From Bradyrhizobium guangdongense (GTDB lineage Bacteria > Pseudomonadota > Alphaproteobacteria > Rhizobiales > Xanthobacteraceae): a stretch of 64,000 nt of DNA. Every line of letters begins with the position of its first letter. Position 1 is the first letter of the stretch. The translations under genes were made by a program, and so were the position numbers. The stretch lies in assembly GCF_004114975.1 (NCBI RefSeq), contig NZ_CP030051.1, positions 5,828,001-5,892,000 on the forward strand. The letters are read 5' to 3'. This document shows positions 31,624-42,350 of this stretch, piece after piece. Below the pieces are notes generated by a model, which saw only the letters and a program-made list of their open reading frames with translations, was not told the origin of the DNA and ran no database searches.

Positions 31624-31869
31624 ATGAAGACGACCAAGCTCGCTCTCGCCGTGATGTTGGCAACCGGCCTTGCCGCCGCGCCGTTCGCCGCGCAGGCCAA
31701 GTCGCACAAGAAGCATCATCACTCCTCGATGTCGCAGACGACGACGGGCGCCAACATGAAGTCCAAGGGCAGCGACCCGTCCGGACAGGGCGGCTCCGGC
31801 CCCGGCTCCGACCAGGGCGGCACCATGACGAACAAGAACAACACGGGCACCCCGAGCAACACCAAGTAA
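31624..31869 (+). CDS. Secreted low-complexity protein
   Basis: 81 aa. Leader KLALAVMLATGLAAAPFAAQ, then KSHKKHHHSSMSQTTTGANM and a Gly/Ser/Asn/Thr-rich tail. The build is similar to the protein at 22520-22810 (leader plus GS/T-rich disordered region), and both have candidate EcfG promoters. Function unknown. Confidence 0.6.
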   Translation: MKTTKLALAVMLATGLAAAPFAAQAKSHKKHHHSSMSQTTTGANMKSKGSDPSGQGGSGPGSDQGGTMTNKNNTGTPSNTK

Positions 31870-31886
31870 GGTCGCGGGAAGCTCAG

Positions 31887-31906
31887 GGCCCCGCGAAAGC
31901 GGGGCC
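31887..31906 (+). terminator. Hairpin terminator
   Basis: Arms ggccccgc / gcggggcc with a gaaa loop, 17 bp after the stop; weak T tract. Confidence 0.6.
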
Positions 31907-31946
31907 TGCCACTTCGGCATCCGGCATCTCGCGTTGCGCGACCGCT

Positions 31947-32156
31947 TCAGCTGTGTCGGATGTCAGTTATGTTAGGGCGGCCGGCTGAGGGGGCCGTCCT
32001 CAAGAGAAGATCGAGCCGAGCCCGCTTGCGCGCAATCAGGAGCTGGGCCGCGGCATCATCGAGGCCCTCGCGCTGCAACTGCCGGATGGCGGATCCCAAC
32101 TCGAGGATCTCGGCGCGCAGCTTCAGAATCCGGTAAGTGTCCGGGTCTTCGTCCAC
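31947..32156 (-). CDS. Small helical protein
   Basis: 69 aa: MDEDPDTYRILKLRAEILEL, GSAIRQLQREGLDDAAAQLL. Predicted to be one long helical hairpin; no family recognised. Followed upstream by another small coiled-coil gene on the same strand. Confidence 0.5.
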   Translation of the reverse strand: MDEDPDTYRILKLRAEILELGSAIRQLQREGLDDAAAQLLIARKRARLDLLLRTAPSAGRPNITDIRHS

Positions 32157-32190
32157 TACCGTCGCCCTCCATCAATGGTCGCACAGAGCC

Positions 32191-32454
32191 TCAGCGGCGT
32201 GCTAGCCTGCCCTCGCTCTTCAATGGACGAAGACGCCCTTTGTCGCGAATGTCAGGCAACACCCCGCCTCCACCTGCAGCCTTCCATTCGCTGATCAACA
32301 GGCCCAGTTTCCGGCGCAGATCGATCTGCGCCTGGGCACGTTCAGCGCAGTCGCGATCGCGATTGACGAGATCGCGCACGGACGCCTCGACATCGGCCAT
32401 TTCCAGCCTCAAGGCGCTGATCTTGCGACGAATTTCATTAATTCTGTTGTCCAT
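32191..32454 (-). CDS. Small coiled-coil protein
   Basis: 87 aa. Residues 1-58 form a heptad-like helix (MDNRINEIRRKISALRLEMA, DVEASVRDLVNRDRDCAERA); the tail is Gly then basic. Start context: AT-rich upstream (gaacaaaataagaacatata region), probably the promoter. Unknown function. Confidence 0.5.
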   Translation of the reverse strand: MDNRINEIRRKISALRLEMADVEASVRDLVNRDRDCAERAQAQIDLRRKLGLLISEWKAAGGGGVLPDIRDKGRLRPLKSEGRLARR

Positions 32455-32515
32455 GGCTTGTTAGAACAAAATAAGAACATATAGTCAAGCCACGAATTCA
32501 GGACGGAGAACGAAG

Positions 32516-32710
32516 ATGCAGGTTCAGGGTAAATACGACGCCAAGGCTTTTCTCATGGAGCAGATGACCCGCGCCCAAGGGCTGCGGCTGAAGCGGTTGA
32601 GCGAGGAGGCCTACCAGCCCGCACAATACGACCGAGGTCTCTCCTTTGCCGAAGCCGCGCGCCGCATCCAGGTGCTCGAAGCCGAGATCGAACTCGCGAA
32701 CTCCTTCTGA
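32516..32710 (+). CDS. DUF3072-like small protein
   Basis: 64 aa: FLMEQMTRAQGLRLKRLSEE, YDRGLSFAEAARRIQVLEAE. The MTxAQxxxLKxLSEEA ... L(S/T)xAEAxRRIxxL layout resembles DUF3072. Function unknown. Confidence 0.6.
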   Translation: MQVQGKYDAKAFLMEQMTRAQGLRLKRLSEEAYQPAQYDRGLSFAEAARRIQVLEAEIELANSF

Positions 32711-32732
32711 GGGGCCGGTGACCGGCACGCTT

Positions 32733-32757
32733 GGAACGTTGCGTCAGCAATACGGTT
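32733..32757 (+). promoter_or_regulatory. Candidate EcfG promoter
   Basis: GGAAC 32733-32737, 17 bases, GTT 32755-32757, 28 bp before the Lys-rich protein start. Confidence 0.5.
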
Positions 32758-32784
32758 CTTTCCCAGGGCGAAGGGAGAGACTTG

Positions 32785-33078
32785 ATGGCACGCAAGGCAA
32801 AGAAGCGCCGCTACTCGCGCAGTTCCGGCAGTGATGTCGAGAGCGAAATGCGCCGCTACAAGAAGGGCACCGCCAAGAGCGGACGCGGCGGTCGCGGCGG
32901 ACGCGTGAAGAGCCGCAAGCAGGCGATCGCGATCGGCCTCTCGAAGGCGCGCAAGAAGGGCAAGAAGGTGCCGAAGAAGGCGTCGAAGCGAAAGACCTCC
33001 AAGAAGACATCAAAGAAGACATCAAAGAAGAAGACGTCCAGGAAGAAGAGCTCGAAGCGCAAATCCGCCAAGCGGTGA
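32785..33078 (+). CDS. Histone H1-like Lys-rich protein
   Basis: 97 aa from the ATG at 32785 (agggagagactt upstream). The N-terminal 55 residues contain SGSDVESEMRRYKKGTAKSG and SRKQAIAIGLSKARKKGKK, a DUF6496-type pattern. The last 40 residues are KKTSKK/KRKSSKR repeats like eukaryotic histone H1 tails. It probably binds DNA non-specifically under stress (inference from composition). The repetitive aagaagac DNA may vary in length between strains. Confidence 0.75.
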   Translation: MARKAKKRRYSRSSGSDVESEMRRYKKGTAKSGRGGRGGRVKSRKQAIAIGLSKARKKGKKVPKKASKRKTSKKTSKKTSKKKTSRKKSSKRKSAKR

Positions 33079-33090
33079 TGCCACTTGGCG

Positions 33091-33453
33091 TCAGATCATG
33101 CTGCCCGGCATGAAGCATCGAATCGAAACGCCGAACGCCGTCTTGACCGGCCAGACCATGGTGCGGCCAGCGCGGTTCGGTTCGGTGATGACGGCTTCGT
33201 CGGGCACCTCGACCCATTCCCCATCGAGGCGGACCCGGTAGTGCCCATTGTGCGAGTCCCAGTCGGGATCGGCCACGGCGACACCATCGGCATCCGAGCA
33301 GCACGGACCAAGATGACTGCGCAAGCTGTCGAACCAGGGCTTTAGCGGCGAGTCGGCGAAGCGGCCGTCATCGCGCCCCAGGGCAGTTCCGGTCGACAGC
33401 ACGAGAGGCGCTGCGAGCAGCGCAAGCTTCAGCGAGAGCTTCAATCGATCCAT
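33091..33453 (-). CDS. Secreted hypothetical protein
   Basis: 120 aa from the ATG at 33453. Signal peptide LKLALLAAPLVLSTGTALG. The mature part PWFDSLRSHLGPCCSDADGV, HYRVRLDGEWVEVPDEAVIT and VKTAFGVSIRCFMPGSMI has three Cys and a conserved look. Periplasmic; no domain name known to me. Convergent with the Lys-rich gene. Confidence 0.65.
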   Translation of the reverse strand: MDRLKLSLKLALLAAPLVLSTGTALGRDDGRFADSPLKPWFDSLRSHLGPCCSDADGVAVADPDWDSHNGHYRVRLDGEWVEVPDEAVITEPNRAGRTMVWPVKTAFGVSIRCFMPGSMI

Positions 33454-33677
33454 GTCGGCACCGATCAAATGCGAACCATCGGCCGGTTCCACAAGCAACC
33501 GGAGGTCCGAAAGTTCCACCCTGTGATCTGCCCCGGCGGCCTCATTGCCTCCAGGTGCACGCGCGATTTTCGAAGTCTGACGAGCGAACGCGGCTTTTTC
33601 GGACGAACCTGTCACCGTTACTGCCGTTAACGAGAATGTTATCGCCGGCCTGTGGGCATCCCGCAGCTGCCCATGAA

Positions 33678-33702
33678 AAAGGCGGCCCGGTAGGCCGCCT
33701 TT
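33678..33702 (-). terminator. Rho-independent terminator of the DegP gene
   Basis: Arms aaaggcggcc / ggccgccttt with a 5-base loop; on the minus strand it is followed by a run of T (tttttc). 23 bp after the stop. Confidence 0.85.
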
Positions 33703-33724
33703 CGACTTGCCGATGCTTGAACGA

Positions 33725-35260
33725 TCAGGCGAGCGGCACCGCGACGAAGCGCATCGCCTCGGCGCTCTTCACCTGCAACAGCACGCTTTTCTTGCCGGAC
33801 GACTTGGCCTGCGCCAGCTCGGAACGGACGTCGCCGACATTGGCGACGGCCTTGCCGCCAACGTTGAGGATGACGTCGCCGGTCTGGATGCCATGTTGCG
33901 CCGCCGGTCCCTGCGGATCGACCTCGGTGACCACGACGCCCTTCTGGCCGGCGCCCTGGACGTCACCGGCCGGCGCCAGGCTGAGGCCGAGACGCGGCGT
34001 ACCGGGAGCCGCTTGCGTCTTGCCATCATCGGCCTTGGCCTGCCGCTCATTCGGCAGCTCGCCGAGCGCCAGCGTCACCGTCTTGGTATCGCCCTTGTGG
34101 ACGACATCGAGCTTCACGGACGTCCCCGGCGCCAGGGCCGCAATGGTGCGGGCGAGATCGCGGGAGTCCTTGATGGCGGTGCCGTTGACGGCGGTGATGA
34201 CGTCGCCCGCCTCGATGCCGGCCTTCGCCGCCGGACTGCCGTCCTGCGGGGTGTCAACGATCGCGCCGCGCGCCGTCTTGAGGCCGAGACTGTCGGCGAT
34301 CTCCGCGGTCACCGGCTGCACCTGCACGCCCAGCCAGCCGCGGGTGACGGCGCCCTTGTCCTTCAGCTGGGCAACGACGAGCTTGGCGGTCGAAGCCGGA
34401 ATGTCGAAACCGATGCCGACCGAGCCGCCCGACGGCGAGTAGATCGCGGTGTTCACGCCGATCACGTTGCCGTTCATGTCGAAGGCCGGACCGCCGGAAT
34501 TACCCTTGTTGATGGGCGCATCGATCTGGATGAAATCGTCATAGGGCCCGTTGCCGATGTCGCGGCCGCTGGCCGAGACGATGCCGGCGGTCACGGTGCC
34601 ACCGAGGCCGAAGGGATTGCCGACTGCGACCACCCAGTCGCCGATCCGCGGCTTCTGGTCGGAGAACTTCACGAACGGAAAATCTTTCTTGCCATCGACC
34701 TTGATCAGCGCGAGATCGGTCTTTGGATCGGTGCCGACGACTTTCGCGGTGTAGATGGTGCCGTCGTCCGTCGTCACCTGAACCGACTCGGCGTGATCGA
34801 CGACATGGTTGTTGGTCACCGCGTAACCGTCGGCCGAGATGAAGAAGCCGGAGCCTTCGCCCGTGATCACCTGGTGGCGCTGGCGCGGCATGCCGTTCAT
34901 CCCATCGGGGAAGCGGAAACCGAACTGCCGCGAGAACTGGTCGAACGGCGAGTCCTCGTCCTGGTTCATGCGATTTTGCTGCAGCAACGCGCTCTTGTCG
35001 TTGTCCTGGTCGATCTTCACCCGGACGGAGATGACGGCGGGCTTGACCTTGCTGACGAGGTCGCCGAAGCCAGCCGGCGTTGCCGCGCTTTCGGTGGCCT
35101 GTGCCGGCGAGATCAGGGAGCTGACGCCGAACGGCTTTGAAACGGGAGAAGCCGCCAGCACCGCCACGCCAAGCGCGGCCACGGTGCCGAGCAGCGCCAG
35201 CCGGCGCGGCTTCAGAATCCTGCGGGGTGTCGTGATGTCGGAGTGGACGGGATCTTTCAT
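33725..35260 (-). CDS. degP: DegP/HtrA-family periplasmic serine protease (Do)
   Basis: 511 aa from the ATG at 35260 (ggagatttcgac upstream). The basic N-terminus and membrane anchor/leader (ALLGTVAALGVAVLAAS) precede a trypsin-like domain with His152 (VTNNHVVDH), Asp182 (KTDLALIKV) and Ser255 (NKGNSGGPAF), then two PDZ domains (about 300-390 and 415-505). It degrades or refolds damaged envelope proteins. Single-gene unit with its own terminator; the long arm between leader and protease (DNDKSALLQQNRMNQDEDS) is the LA loop region. Confidence 0.95.
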   Translation of the reverse strand: MKDPVHSDITTPRRILKPRRLALLGTVAALGVAVLAASPVSKPFGVSSLISPAQATESAATPAGFGDLVSKVKPAVISVRVKIDQDNDKSALLQQNRMNQDEDSPFDQFSRQFGFRFPDGMNGMPRQRHQVITGEGSGFFISADGYAVTNNHVVDHAESVQVTTDDGTIYTAKVVGTDPKTDLALIKVDGKKDFPFVKFSDQKPRIGDWVVAVGNPFGLGGTVTAGIVSASGRDIGNGPYDDFIQIDAPINKGNSGGPAFDMNGNVIGVNTAIYSPSGGSVGIGFDIPASTAKLVVAQLKDKGAVTRGWLGVQVQPVTAEIADSLGLKTARGAIVDTPQDGSPAAKAGIEAGDVITAVNGTAIKDSRDLARTIAALAPGTSVKLDVVHKGDTKTVTLALGELPNERQAKADDGKTQAAPGTPRLGLSLAPAGDVQGAGQKGVVVTEVDPQGPAAQHGIQTGDVILNVGGKAVANVGDVRSELAQAKSSGKKSVLLQVKSAEAMRFVAVPLA

Positions 35261-35471
35261 GTCGAAATCTCCATGTTGGGTAAGTCGCCTTGCACCGAAC
35301 ATGGTCATTGCCACCTTACGACGTCCCGTCCGCCCGATTAATTCTTGGCAAAGAAGGTGTGCCCGGTCGCCGCAGGCAAGATCCGCACCCTACATTTGAT
35401 GCAGCTCAACGCGAGCCCTGCCCGCCGTGAAAAGCTGCGTCGATCGAATGATGTCCATCGGAGGCGCCCCC

Positions 35472-36308
35472 ATGTACAAAGATATTCTCGTCCACATCCC
35501 GACCGAGCGGCCGATGCGCGCGGTGGTCGATGGCTCCATCTCGCTTGCGGCCACCCTCAACGCCCATGTCGATGCGGTCGCGATCGGCTATGTCGCCAGC
35601 AGCACGGCCTATGTGATGGAAGGCGGCGCGGCGGTGGCGGCCGTGTTCGAGATGGAACGCGAGCGTGCGGTGGAGCGGGCCGAGGCGGCGCTCGCAGTGT
35701 TCAAGAGCGAAGCGGCGCACGCCGATCTATCCTGTACCTGTCACGCGCTCGGCGAGATTCCGGTGGATGCGGCCGCGTCCCTCGGCGACATGGCCCGGCT
35801 GCACGACCTCAGCGTCGTGCTTCAGCCGGATCCCGAACAGGTTTCGTTCGACAACGACGTGCCCCGCGAGATTCTGTTTCAGGCGGGCGGACCGGTCCTG
35901 TTCCTGCCCTATACGTTCCGGGGCGCCTTCAAGGCGAGCCGGATCGGCATCTGCTGGGACGGCAGCCGCGTCGCGGCGCGTGCGGTGCGCGATGCAGCGA
36001 CTTTTTTGGCGCGCGCCGAGGATATCGTGATCATTTCGATCAACGAGTCCGACACCGCTCCCGGCGACGCTTCGGCAAACAATCTGGCCAAACATCTCGG
36101 ACGCCGCGGCCTGTCGACCCGCACGGTGAGCCTGTCGGCCTCGCGCGCCGATATTCAGCCGACCATCCTGTCGCTGGCGGCCGACGAGAATCTGGACGTG
36201 CTGGTGATGGGCGGCTACGGCCACTCCCGACTGCAGGAGCGCTTTCTCGGCGGCGTCACCCGGGCGATGCTGGAAGCGATGACGATCCCCACGCTGATGT
36301 CGCACTAG
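35472..36308 (+). CDS. Universal stress protein, tandem UspA domains
   Basis: 278 aa from the ATG at 35472 after ggaggcgcccccc. First Usp domain MYKDILVHIPTERPMRAVVD (about 1-145); second begins RIGICWDGSRVAARAVRDAA (about 155-278) with the nucleotide-site-like ending VMGGYGHSRLQERFLGGVTR. Cytosolic stress protein; tandem forms occur widely in rhizobia. No GGAAC site upstream. Confidence 0.92.
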   Translation: MYKDILVHIPTERPMRAVVDGSISLAATLNAHVDAVAIGYVASSTAYVMEGGAAVAAVFEMERERAVERAEAALAVFKSEAAHADLSCTCHALGEIPVDAAASLGDMARLHDLSVVLQPDPEQVSFDNDVPREILFQAGGPVLFLPYTFRGAFKASRIGICWDGSRVAARAVRDAATFLARAEDIVIISINESDTAPGDASANNLAKHLGRRGLSTRTVSLSASRADIQPTILSLAADENLDVLVMGGYGHSRLQERFLGGVTRAMLEAMTIPTLMSH

Positions 36309-36329
36309 CGAAGGGTCAAAGGGCACATC

Positions 36330-36542
36330 TCACGCCGCAGCGGGAGTTTCCCAAACCGTGGCTGCGGCCGCGTCCTCTTCGGGTTGTGCATTGCACGCGT
36401 CGAAATGGGCTTTCAGCGCCAGCTCGGCGAGATGCTCGAAATGCTCCGCTTGGCCGAGGAGCTGCCAGTTCTGCAGCGGCCGATAGGCCGCCTGCTGACG
36501 ACAGAGGGACGCCAGCGCGCGGTAGCGACGTACGTTCTCCAT
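36330..36542 (-). CDS. Small protein, ENVRRYR family
   Basis: 70 aa from the ATG at 36542 (gagggaggtctc upstream). MENVRRYRALASLCRQQAAY RP is closely mirrored in the protein at 47617-47826 (ENVRRYRGIASLYRQTAAFR), including an LLxQAxxxExxAxxELxAxF middle. Probably a helical bundle; function unknown. Convergent with the Usp gene. Confidence 0.6.
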   Translation of the reverse strand: MENVRRYRALASLCRQQAAYRPLQNWQLLGQAEHFEHLAELALKAHFDACNAQPEEDAAAATVWETPAAA

Positions 36543-36709
36543 GAGACCTCCCTCGCATTCACCGGGCTTATTGCCCTGATTTGCGTCAGGCCGATGGCGG
36601 TTGTGCAAAACATTTTTGCGCCCACGCCCGGCTTAACTCAGGTTAACTTTGAAAAATAGGCAGACGCGGAATAGTTCCTGTTGGCAGTCGGCCGTGGAAT
36701 AATGAATTT

Positions 36710-37546
36710 CTAGGCGTAGCGACGGCGTTCGACGTTGATGCCAATCAAACTGGAATAATGCTCAATCGGTTCTGGCCCACCAATCAGATAGCCCTGCATC
36801 TCCTCGCAAGCCTCGCCTTCCAGGAAGGCGCGCTGCGCCTCTGTCTCCACCCCTTCCGCAACCACGGGAATCTGCAGGGCATGTGCAAGGCCCAGGACCG
36901 CGCGGACGATCTCGGTCGATTGCGGCATTGCCCCGAGGTTCAGGATGAAGCTGCGGTCGATCTTAATCTTATCAAACGGGAACGACTGGAGATAGGACAG
37001 CGATGAGTACCCGGTGCCAAAATCGTCCATCGCGATGCGGATGCCAAGCGCCTTCAGCCGCCGCAGCAGATTGAGCGCGCGGGTGAAATCGCCGATCAAC
37101 ACGCCCTCGGTGATTTCGACTTCGAGCCGCGCTGGTGCAAGCCCGGTCTCCAGCAGGATCTCGTGGACGGAGCGTTCGAGGTCGCCGGTCTGGAACTGGA
37201 CCGGCGACAGATTGACCGCGACCTGCAAGGGCCGCGGCCAGGACGCCGCCTCGCGGCAAGCCTCACGCAGCACCCACTCGCCGATCTCGACGATCAGCCC
37301 GTTCTCCTCGGCAAGCGGGATGAACTGGTCGGGCGGCACAAAGCCCCGCAGCGGGTGGTTCCAGCGCACCAGGGCCTCGAAGCCGGTGATGTCTCCCTCC
37401 ATTGCGAGGGCGTTAATCCCCGTCTCGGGTACGTTGGTTATTCCGGCCTGGAAAAGCCGACCCGTTTGCGCGGCATTCTCCGTGAAAAGCCGGAGCAAAG
37501 TGGCGCGCCTTGATACAAGTCGAACCGCACCATCATCGCCACGCAT
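36710..37546 (-). pseudogene. EAL-domain (c-di-GMP phosphodiesterase) remnant
   Basis: 278 aa. From GDITGFEALVRWNHPLRGF to the end it is a normal EAL domain: VAVNLSPVQF, LEVEITEGVL, DDFGTGYSSLSYLQ, KIKIDRSFIL, PVVAEGVETE. The first EAL strand with its YQPQ-type segment and any GGDEF/sensor part are missing, replaced by about 50 unrelated residues. The ATG has a good ribosome site (cggaagag) 13 bp after rpe, so it may still be translated as the last gene of the cbb operon. Activity is doubtful. Confidence 0.6.
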
Positions 37547-37558
37547 CTCTTCCGTAAT

Positions 37559-38296
37559 CTACCGGATGAGCGCATGTTCTTTGGCACGCATCGGCTGCGC
37601 GGAACTATCCTGCAATTTCGAAACCCTGCCTGCCTCCGCAGCAAGGCGAATGGCCGCGATGTTGCCGGCATAATCGGCGCTGCTCTTGCCGCGAAACACG
37701 GCGGACCCTGCCACCAGCGCGTCGGCGCCGGCAGCCGCAGCCGCGGCAGCGTTGTCGCGCGTGACGCCCCCATCCACCTCGAGGCGGATCGGCCGCTCGC
37801 CGATCATGGTTCGGATCCGAGCGATCTTCTCGAGCTGCGATTCGAGAAATGACTGGCCGCCAAAGCCCGGATTGACCGTCATCACCAGCACGAGGTCGAG
37901 GCGGTCGAGCACATATTCGATCGCGCTCTCGGGCGTTGCCGGGCACAGGCTGACGCCGGCCTTCATGCCCAGCGCGCGGATCGCCTGCAGCGAACGATCG
38001 AGATGCGGGCCGGCTTCGGCATGTATTGTAACGACATCGGCCCCGGCCTTCTCAAACGCTTCGAGGTAGGGATCGACAGGCGCGATCATCAGATGCACGT
38101 CGAAGACCTTCTTCGTCAGCGGACGAAGCGCCTTGATGACATCGGCCCCGAAGCTGATGTTCGGCACGAAATGCCCGTCCATCACATCGCAATGAATCCA
38201 GTCGGCGCCGGCCGCATCGATTGCCGTGACCTCCTCGCCGAGACGTGCGAAATCCGCAGCGAGGATCGAGGGAGCAATGATGATCTCGTTGGTCAT
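37559..38296 (-). CDS. cbbE: Ribulose-phosphate 3-epimerase
   Basis: 245 aa, TIM barrel. Interconverts ribulose-5-P and xylulose-5-P in the Calvin cycle. Motifs: [34 protein letters not shown] with metal-binding His and Asp, [34 protein letters not shown]. The C-terminus is about 15-20 residues longer than usual. Start overlaps the cbbX stop by 4 bases. Also called rpe. Confidence 0.95.
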   Translation of the reverse strand: MTNEIIIAPSILAADFARLGEEVTAIDAAGADWIHCDVMDGHFVPNISFGADVIKALRPLTKKVFDVHLMIAPVDPYLEAFEKAGADVVTIHAEAGPHLDRSLQAIRALGMKAGVSLCPATPESAIEYVLDRLDLVLVMTVNPGFGGQSFLESQLEKIARIRTMIGERPIRLEVDGGVTRDNAAAAAAAGADALVAGSAVFRGKSSADYAGNIAAIRLAAEAGRVSKLQDSSAQPMRAKEHALIR

Positions 38297-39225
38297 GACT
38301 TGACGCTCCGCGCGTCAGCACCGCCGCTGAAGACGCGGCTCGCCAGGACGTCGGCGGGATCGATCGTCTCGAGGTCAGCGACGTCGAGCATGCGGTCGAG
38401 ATCGGACACCAGTCGATCGGCCTGCCGCAGGCGGATGCGATCGACAGCATTGCGGATCGAGCGCGCATTCGAGAAGAACGGCTGTGTCCGGCGCAGCGCG
38501 ATGTATCGCTCGAACGCATCGCGTGCCGCGGCCGAGAAGCGGTAGCCGCGCTCCTTCAGCATCAACTCGGCAATCACCAGCAGCTCGGCTTCAGCATAGT
38601 CAGGGAATTCGATGTGATGGGCGATGCGCGAGCGGAATCCGGGGTTGGAAGCGAAGAAGCTGGTCATCCGCTCGCCGTAGCCGGCGAGGATCACGACGAG
38701 GTCCTCACGCTGGTTCTCCATCACCTGGAGCAGGATCTCGATCGCCTCCTGGCCGTAGTCGCGCTCGTTGTCGGGACGGTGCAGGTAATAGGCCTCGTCG
38801 ATGAACAGCACGCCGCCCATCGCTTTCTTCAGAATCTCCTTCGTCTTCGGCGCGGTATGGCCGATATATTGCCCGACGAGATCGTCGCGCGTCACCGAGA
38901 TCACCTGCCCGCGCCGCACGAAACCGAGGCCGTGCAGAATCTTGGCCATTCGCAATGCCACGGTGGTCTTGCCGGTGCCGGGATTGCCGGTGAACGACAT
39001 GTGCAGCGTCGGCGGCGCGGATGCCAGGCCGGCCCGCTGCCGGATGCGTTCAATCAGGAGCAGCGAGGCGATCTGGCGCACGCGGTTCTTGACCGGCTTG
39101 AGCCCGATCAATTCCCGCTCTAGCTGTTGCAGCGTGTCGGTAATCCCGGCGGCCTCGGCCTCCTTGCGGAGATCGAAGCTGGTCTCGTTGCTTTCAGCGG
39201 TGGTCGCGTGGGGAACGTCGAGCAT
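38293..39225 (-). CDS. cbbX: CbbX, red-type Rubisco activase (AAA+)
   Basis: 310 aa from ATG 39225. Removes inhibitory sugar phosphates from form IC Rubisco. Walker [18 protein letters not shown], Walker [12 protein letters not shown], pore-loop region [16 protein letters not shown], arginine finger area [18 protein letters not shown]. It follows cbbS after 99 bp that contain a hairpin, and is translationally coupled to rpe. Confidence 0.96.
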   Translation of the reverse strand: MLDVPHATTAESNETSFDLRKEAEAAGITDTLQQLERELIGLKPVKNRVRQIASLLLIERIRQRAGLASAPPTLHMSFTGNPGTGKTTVALRMAKILHGLGFVRRGQVISVTRDDLVGQYIGHTAPKTKEILKKAMGGVLFIDEAYYLHRPDNERDYGQEAIEILLQVMENQREDLVVILAGYGERMTSFFASNPGFRSRIAHHIEFPDYAEAELLVIAELMLKERGYRFSAAARDAFERYIALRRTQPFFSNARSIRNAVDRIRLRQADRLVSDLDRMLDVADLETIDPADVLASRVFSGGADARSVKS

Positions 39226-39245
39226 GGCTAGCCTCGAAGAAAAGA

Positions 39246-39272
39246 GCTTCGCCGCGGGGGGAGCGGCGAAGC
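39246..39272 (-). terminator. Hairpin between cbbS and cbbX (attenuator or RNA-stabilising element)
   Basis: On the minus strand gcttcgccgc, a 7-base loop, gcggcgaagc, then tcttttcttc. Perfect 10-bp arms. It lies inside the operon, 20 bp before the cbbX ATG, so it probably lets only part of the transcription pass or protects the cbbLS message. Confidence 0.65.
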
Positions 39273-39324
39273 AGTGGTCCGCCAAGGAAACGGAGCAGGG
39301 AGCGCTCCGTGCGGAAAGGAATGG

Positions 39325-39732
39325 CTATTGCGAGGCGTGAGTGGCCACCTTGCGTACGGTGCTGTACCGGATCGCGCGACCGCCGACCTCCTGCCGCACC
39401 AGTTCGAACTCGGCCTCCTGCTTCGGTCGATTGACCAGGAAGGAGATCCGCACCGATTCCCAGCCATGGCTGGCATCGAAGCCGCTGATGCGGATGTATC
39501 GATCGCCATAAACCCTGCGGCACTCGCCGAGCTCCATCATCACGCCTGCGGCGTCCTGCAGATCGAACATCGGCAAGCCCCACATCTCCCAATAGGTGTT
39601 GCGGGGATGCGGATCATCGGTGAATTCGATGTTCACCGCCCAGCCATTGGCGAGGCAATACTGCACCTGCTTGGTGATCTGGTCGTCGGTCAGGTCAGGC
39701 AGGAACGAGAAGCAGCCCTGGGTCAGTTTCAT
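39325..39732 (-). CDS. cbbS: Rubisco small subunit, form IC
   Basis: 135 aa. MKLTQGCFSFLPDLTDDQIT is the red-type start, followed by WAVNIEFTDDPHPRNTYWEM and the extended C-terminal hairpin typical of form IC/ID (IRYSTVRKVATHASQ). Assembles with CbbL as L8S8. 11 bp after cbbL. Confidence 0.97.
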   Translation of the reverse strand: MKLTQGCFSFLPDLTDDQITKQVQYCLANGWAVNIEFTDDPHPRNTYWEMWGLPMFDLQDAAGVMMELGECRRVYGDRYIRISGFDASHGWESVRISFLVNRPKQEAEFELVRQEVGGRAIRYSTVRKVATHASQ

Positions 39733-39743
39733 GTTGAATCTCC

Positions 39744-41237
<1,494 letters not shown>

Positions 41238-42323
41238 CTAGGCCGCGACCGGTTCGCGAGCGCCGGTGCGCGGGTCGAGCTCGCCGGTACGGTAGCGCCG
41301 CGCCATCTCGCTCAACGGGACGACCTTGATCTTGCTGGCGTGCCCCGCGGTGCCGAACTGCTCGAAACGGTCACGGCACAGCTCGCGCATCGCATCCATC
41401 GCGGGCTTGAGGAATTTGCGCGGATCGAACTCGTTCCGGCTTTGCGCGGCCACCTTCCGGAACACAGCGGTCATGGCCAGGCGGCAGTCGGTGTCGATGT
41501 TGACCTTGCGGACCCCGCTCTTGATGCCGCGGACGATTTCTTCCAGCGGCACGCCCCAGGTCTGCGGCATCTCGCCGCCGAACTGATTGAACATGTCCTG
41601 GAGCGACTGCGGCACCGAAGAGGAGCCGTGCATCACCAGATGCGTATTCGGCAGCCGGCGATGAATCTCCTCGACCACCCGCATCGCCAGGATGTCGCCA
41701 TCGGGCTTGCGGCTGAACTTGTAGGCGCCGTGCGAAGTCCCCATCGCGATCGCGAGCGCGTCGACCTTGGTGGCCCGGACGAAGTCGACGGCCTGATCGG
41801 GATCGGTCAAGAGCTGGTCGTGGCTGACCTTGCCCTCGACGCCGTGCCCGTCCTCCTGCTCGCCGCCGCCATGCTCGAGCGAGCCGAGCACGCCGAGTTC
41901 GCCCTCGACGGAGGCGCCGACCCAATGGGCGAGATCGACCACGCGGCGCGTGATCGCGACGTTGTAATCGTAATCGGCGGCGGTCTTGGCATCGGCCTTG
42001 AGCGAGCCGTCCATCATGACCGAGGTGAAGCCATGGGCGATGGCGGAGGCGCAGGTCGCCTCGTCATTGCCGTGGTCCTGGTGCATGCAGATCGGAATGT
42101 CCGGATAGGTCCGCTCCAGCGCATCGATCATGTGCGAGAGCATGAGATCGCCGGCATAACTGCGCGCGCCGCGCGAGGCCTGGATGATGACGGGAGCATC
42201 GACTTCGGCCGCTGCCTGCATGATCGCGATGCCCTGCTCCATGTTGTTGATGTTGAACGCCGGCACCGCGTAGCCATGACTGGCGGCGTGGTCGAGCAGC
42301 TGGCGAAGGGTGATACGGGCCAC
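41238..42323 (-). CDS. cbbA: Class II fructose-bisphosphate aldolase
   Basis: 361 aa. Joins triose phosphates to fructose-1,6- and sedoheptulose-1,7-bisphosphate in the Calvin cycle. Zn ligands in [11 protein letters not shown] and HGSSSVPQ, with [19 protein letters not shown] and [12 protein letters not shown]. The Calvin-cycle subtype (CbbA) has this extended loop with [10 protein letters not shown]. 27 bp after cbbT. Confidence 0.96.
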   Translation of the reverse strand: MARITLRQLLDHAASHGYAVPAFNINNMEQGIAIMQAAAEVDAPVIIQASRGARSYAGDLMLSHMIDALERTYPDIPICMHQDHGNDEATCASAIAHGFTSVMMDGSLKADAKTAADYDYNVAITRRVVDLAHWVGASVEGELGVLGSLEHGGGEQEDGHGVEGKVSHDQLLTDPDQAVDFVRATKVDALAIAMGTSHGAYKFSRKPDGDILAMRVVEEIHRRLPNTHLVMHGSSSVPQSLQDMFNQFGGEMPQTWGVPLEEIVRGIKSGVRKVNIDTDCRLAMTAVFRKVAAQSRNEFDPRKFLKPAMDAMRELCRDRFEQFGTAGHASKIKVVPLSEMARRYRTGELDPRTGAREPVAA

Positions 42324-42350
42324 GACGAGTCCTCCTGTTATTGCTTGCTG

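Noticed and set aside
31887..31906. Hairpin as a riboswitch
   Set aside because: Simple 8-bp stem with GAAA loop after a stop codon; a terminator explains it.
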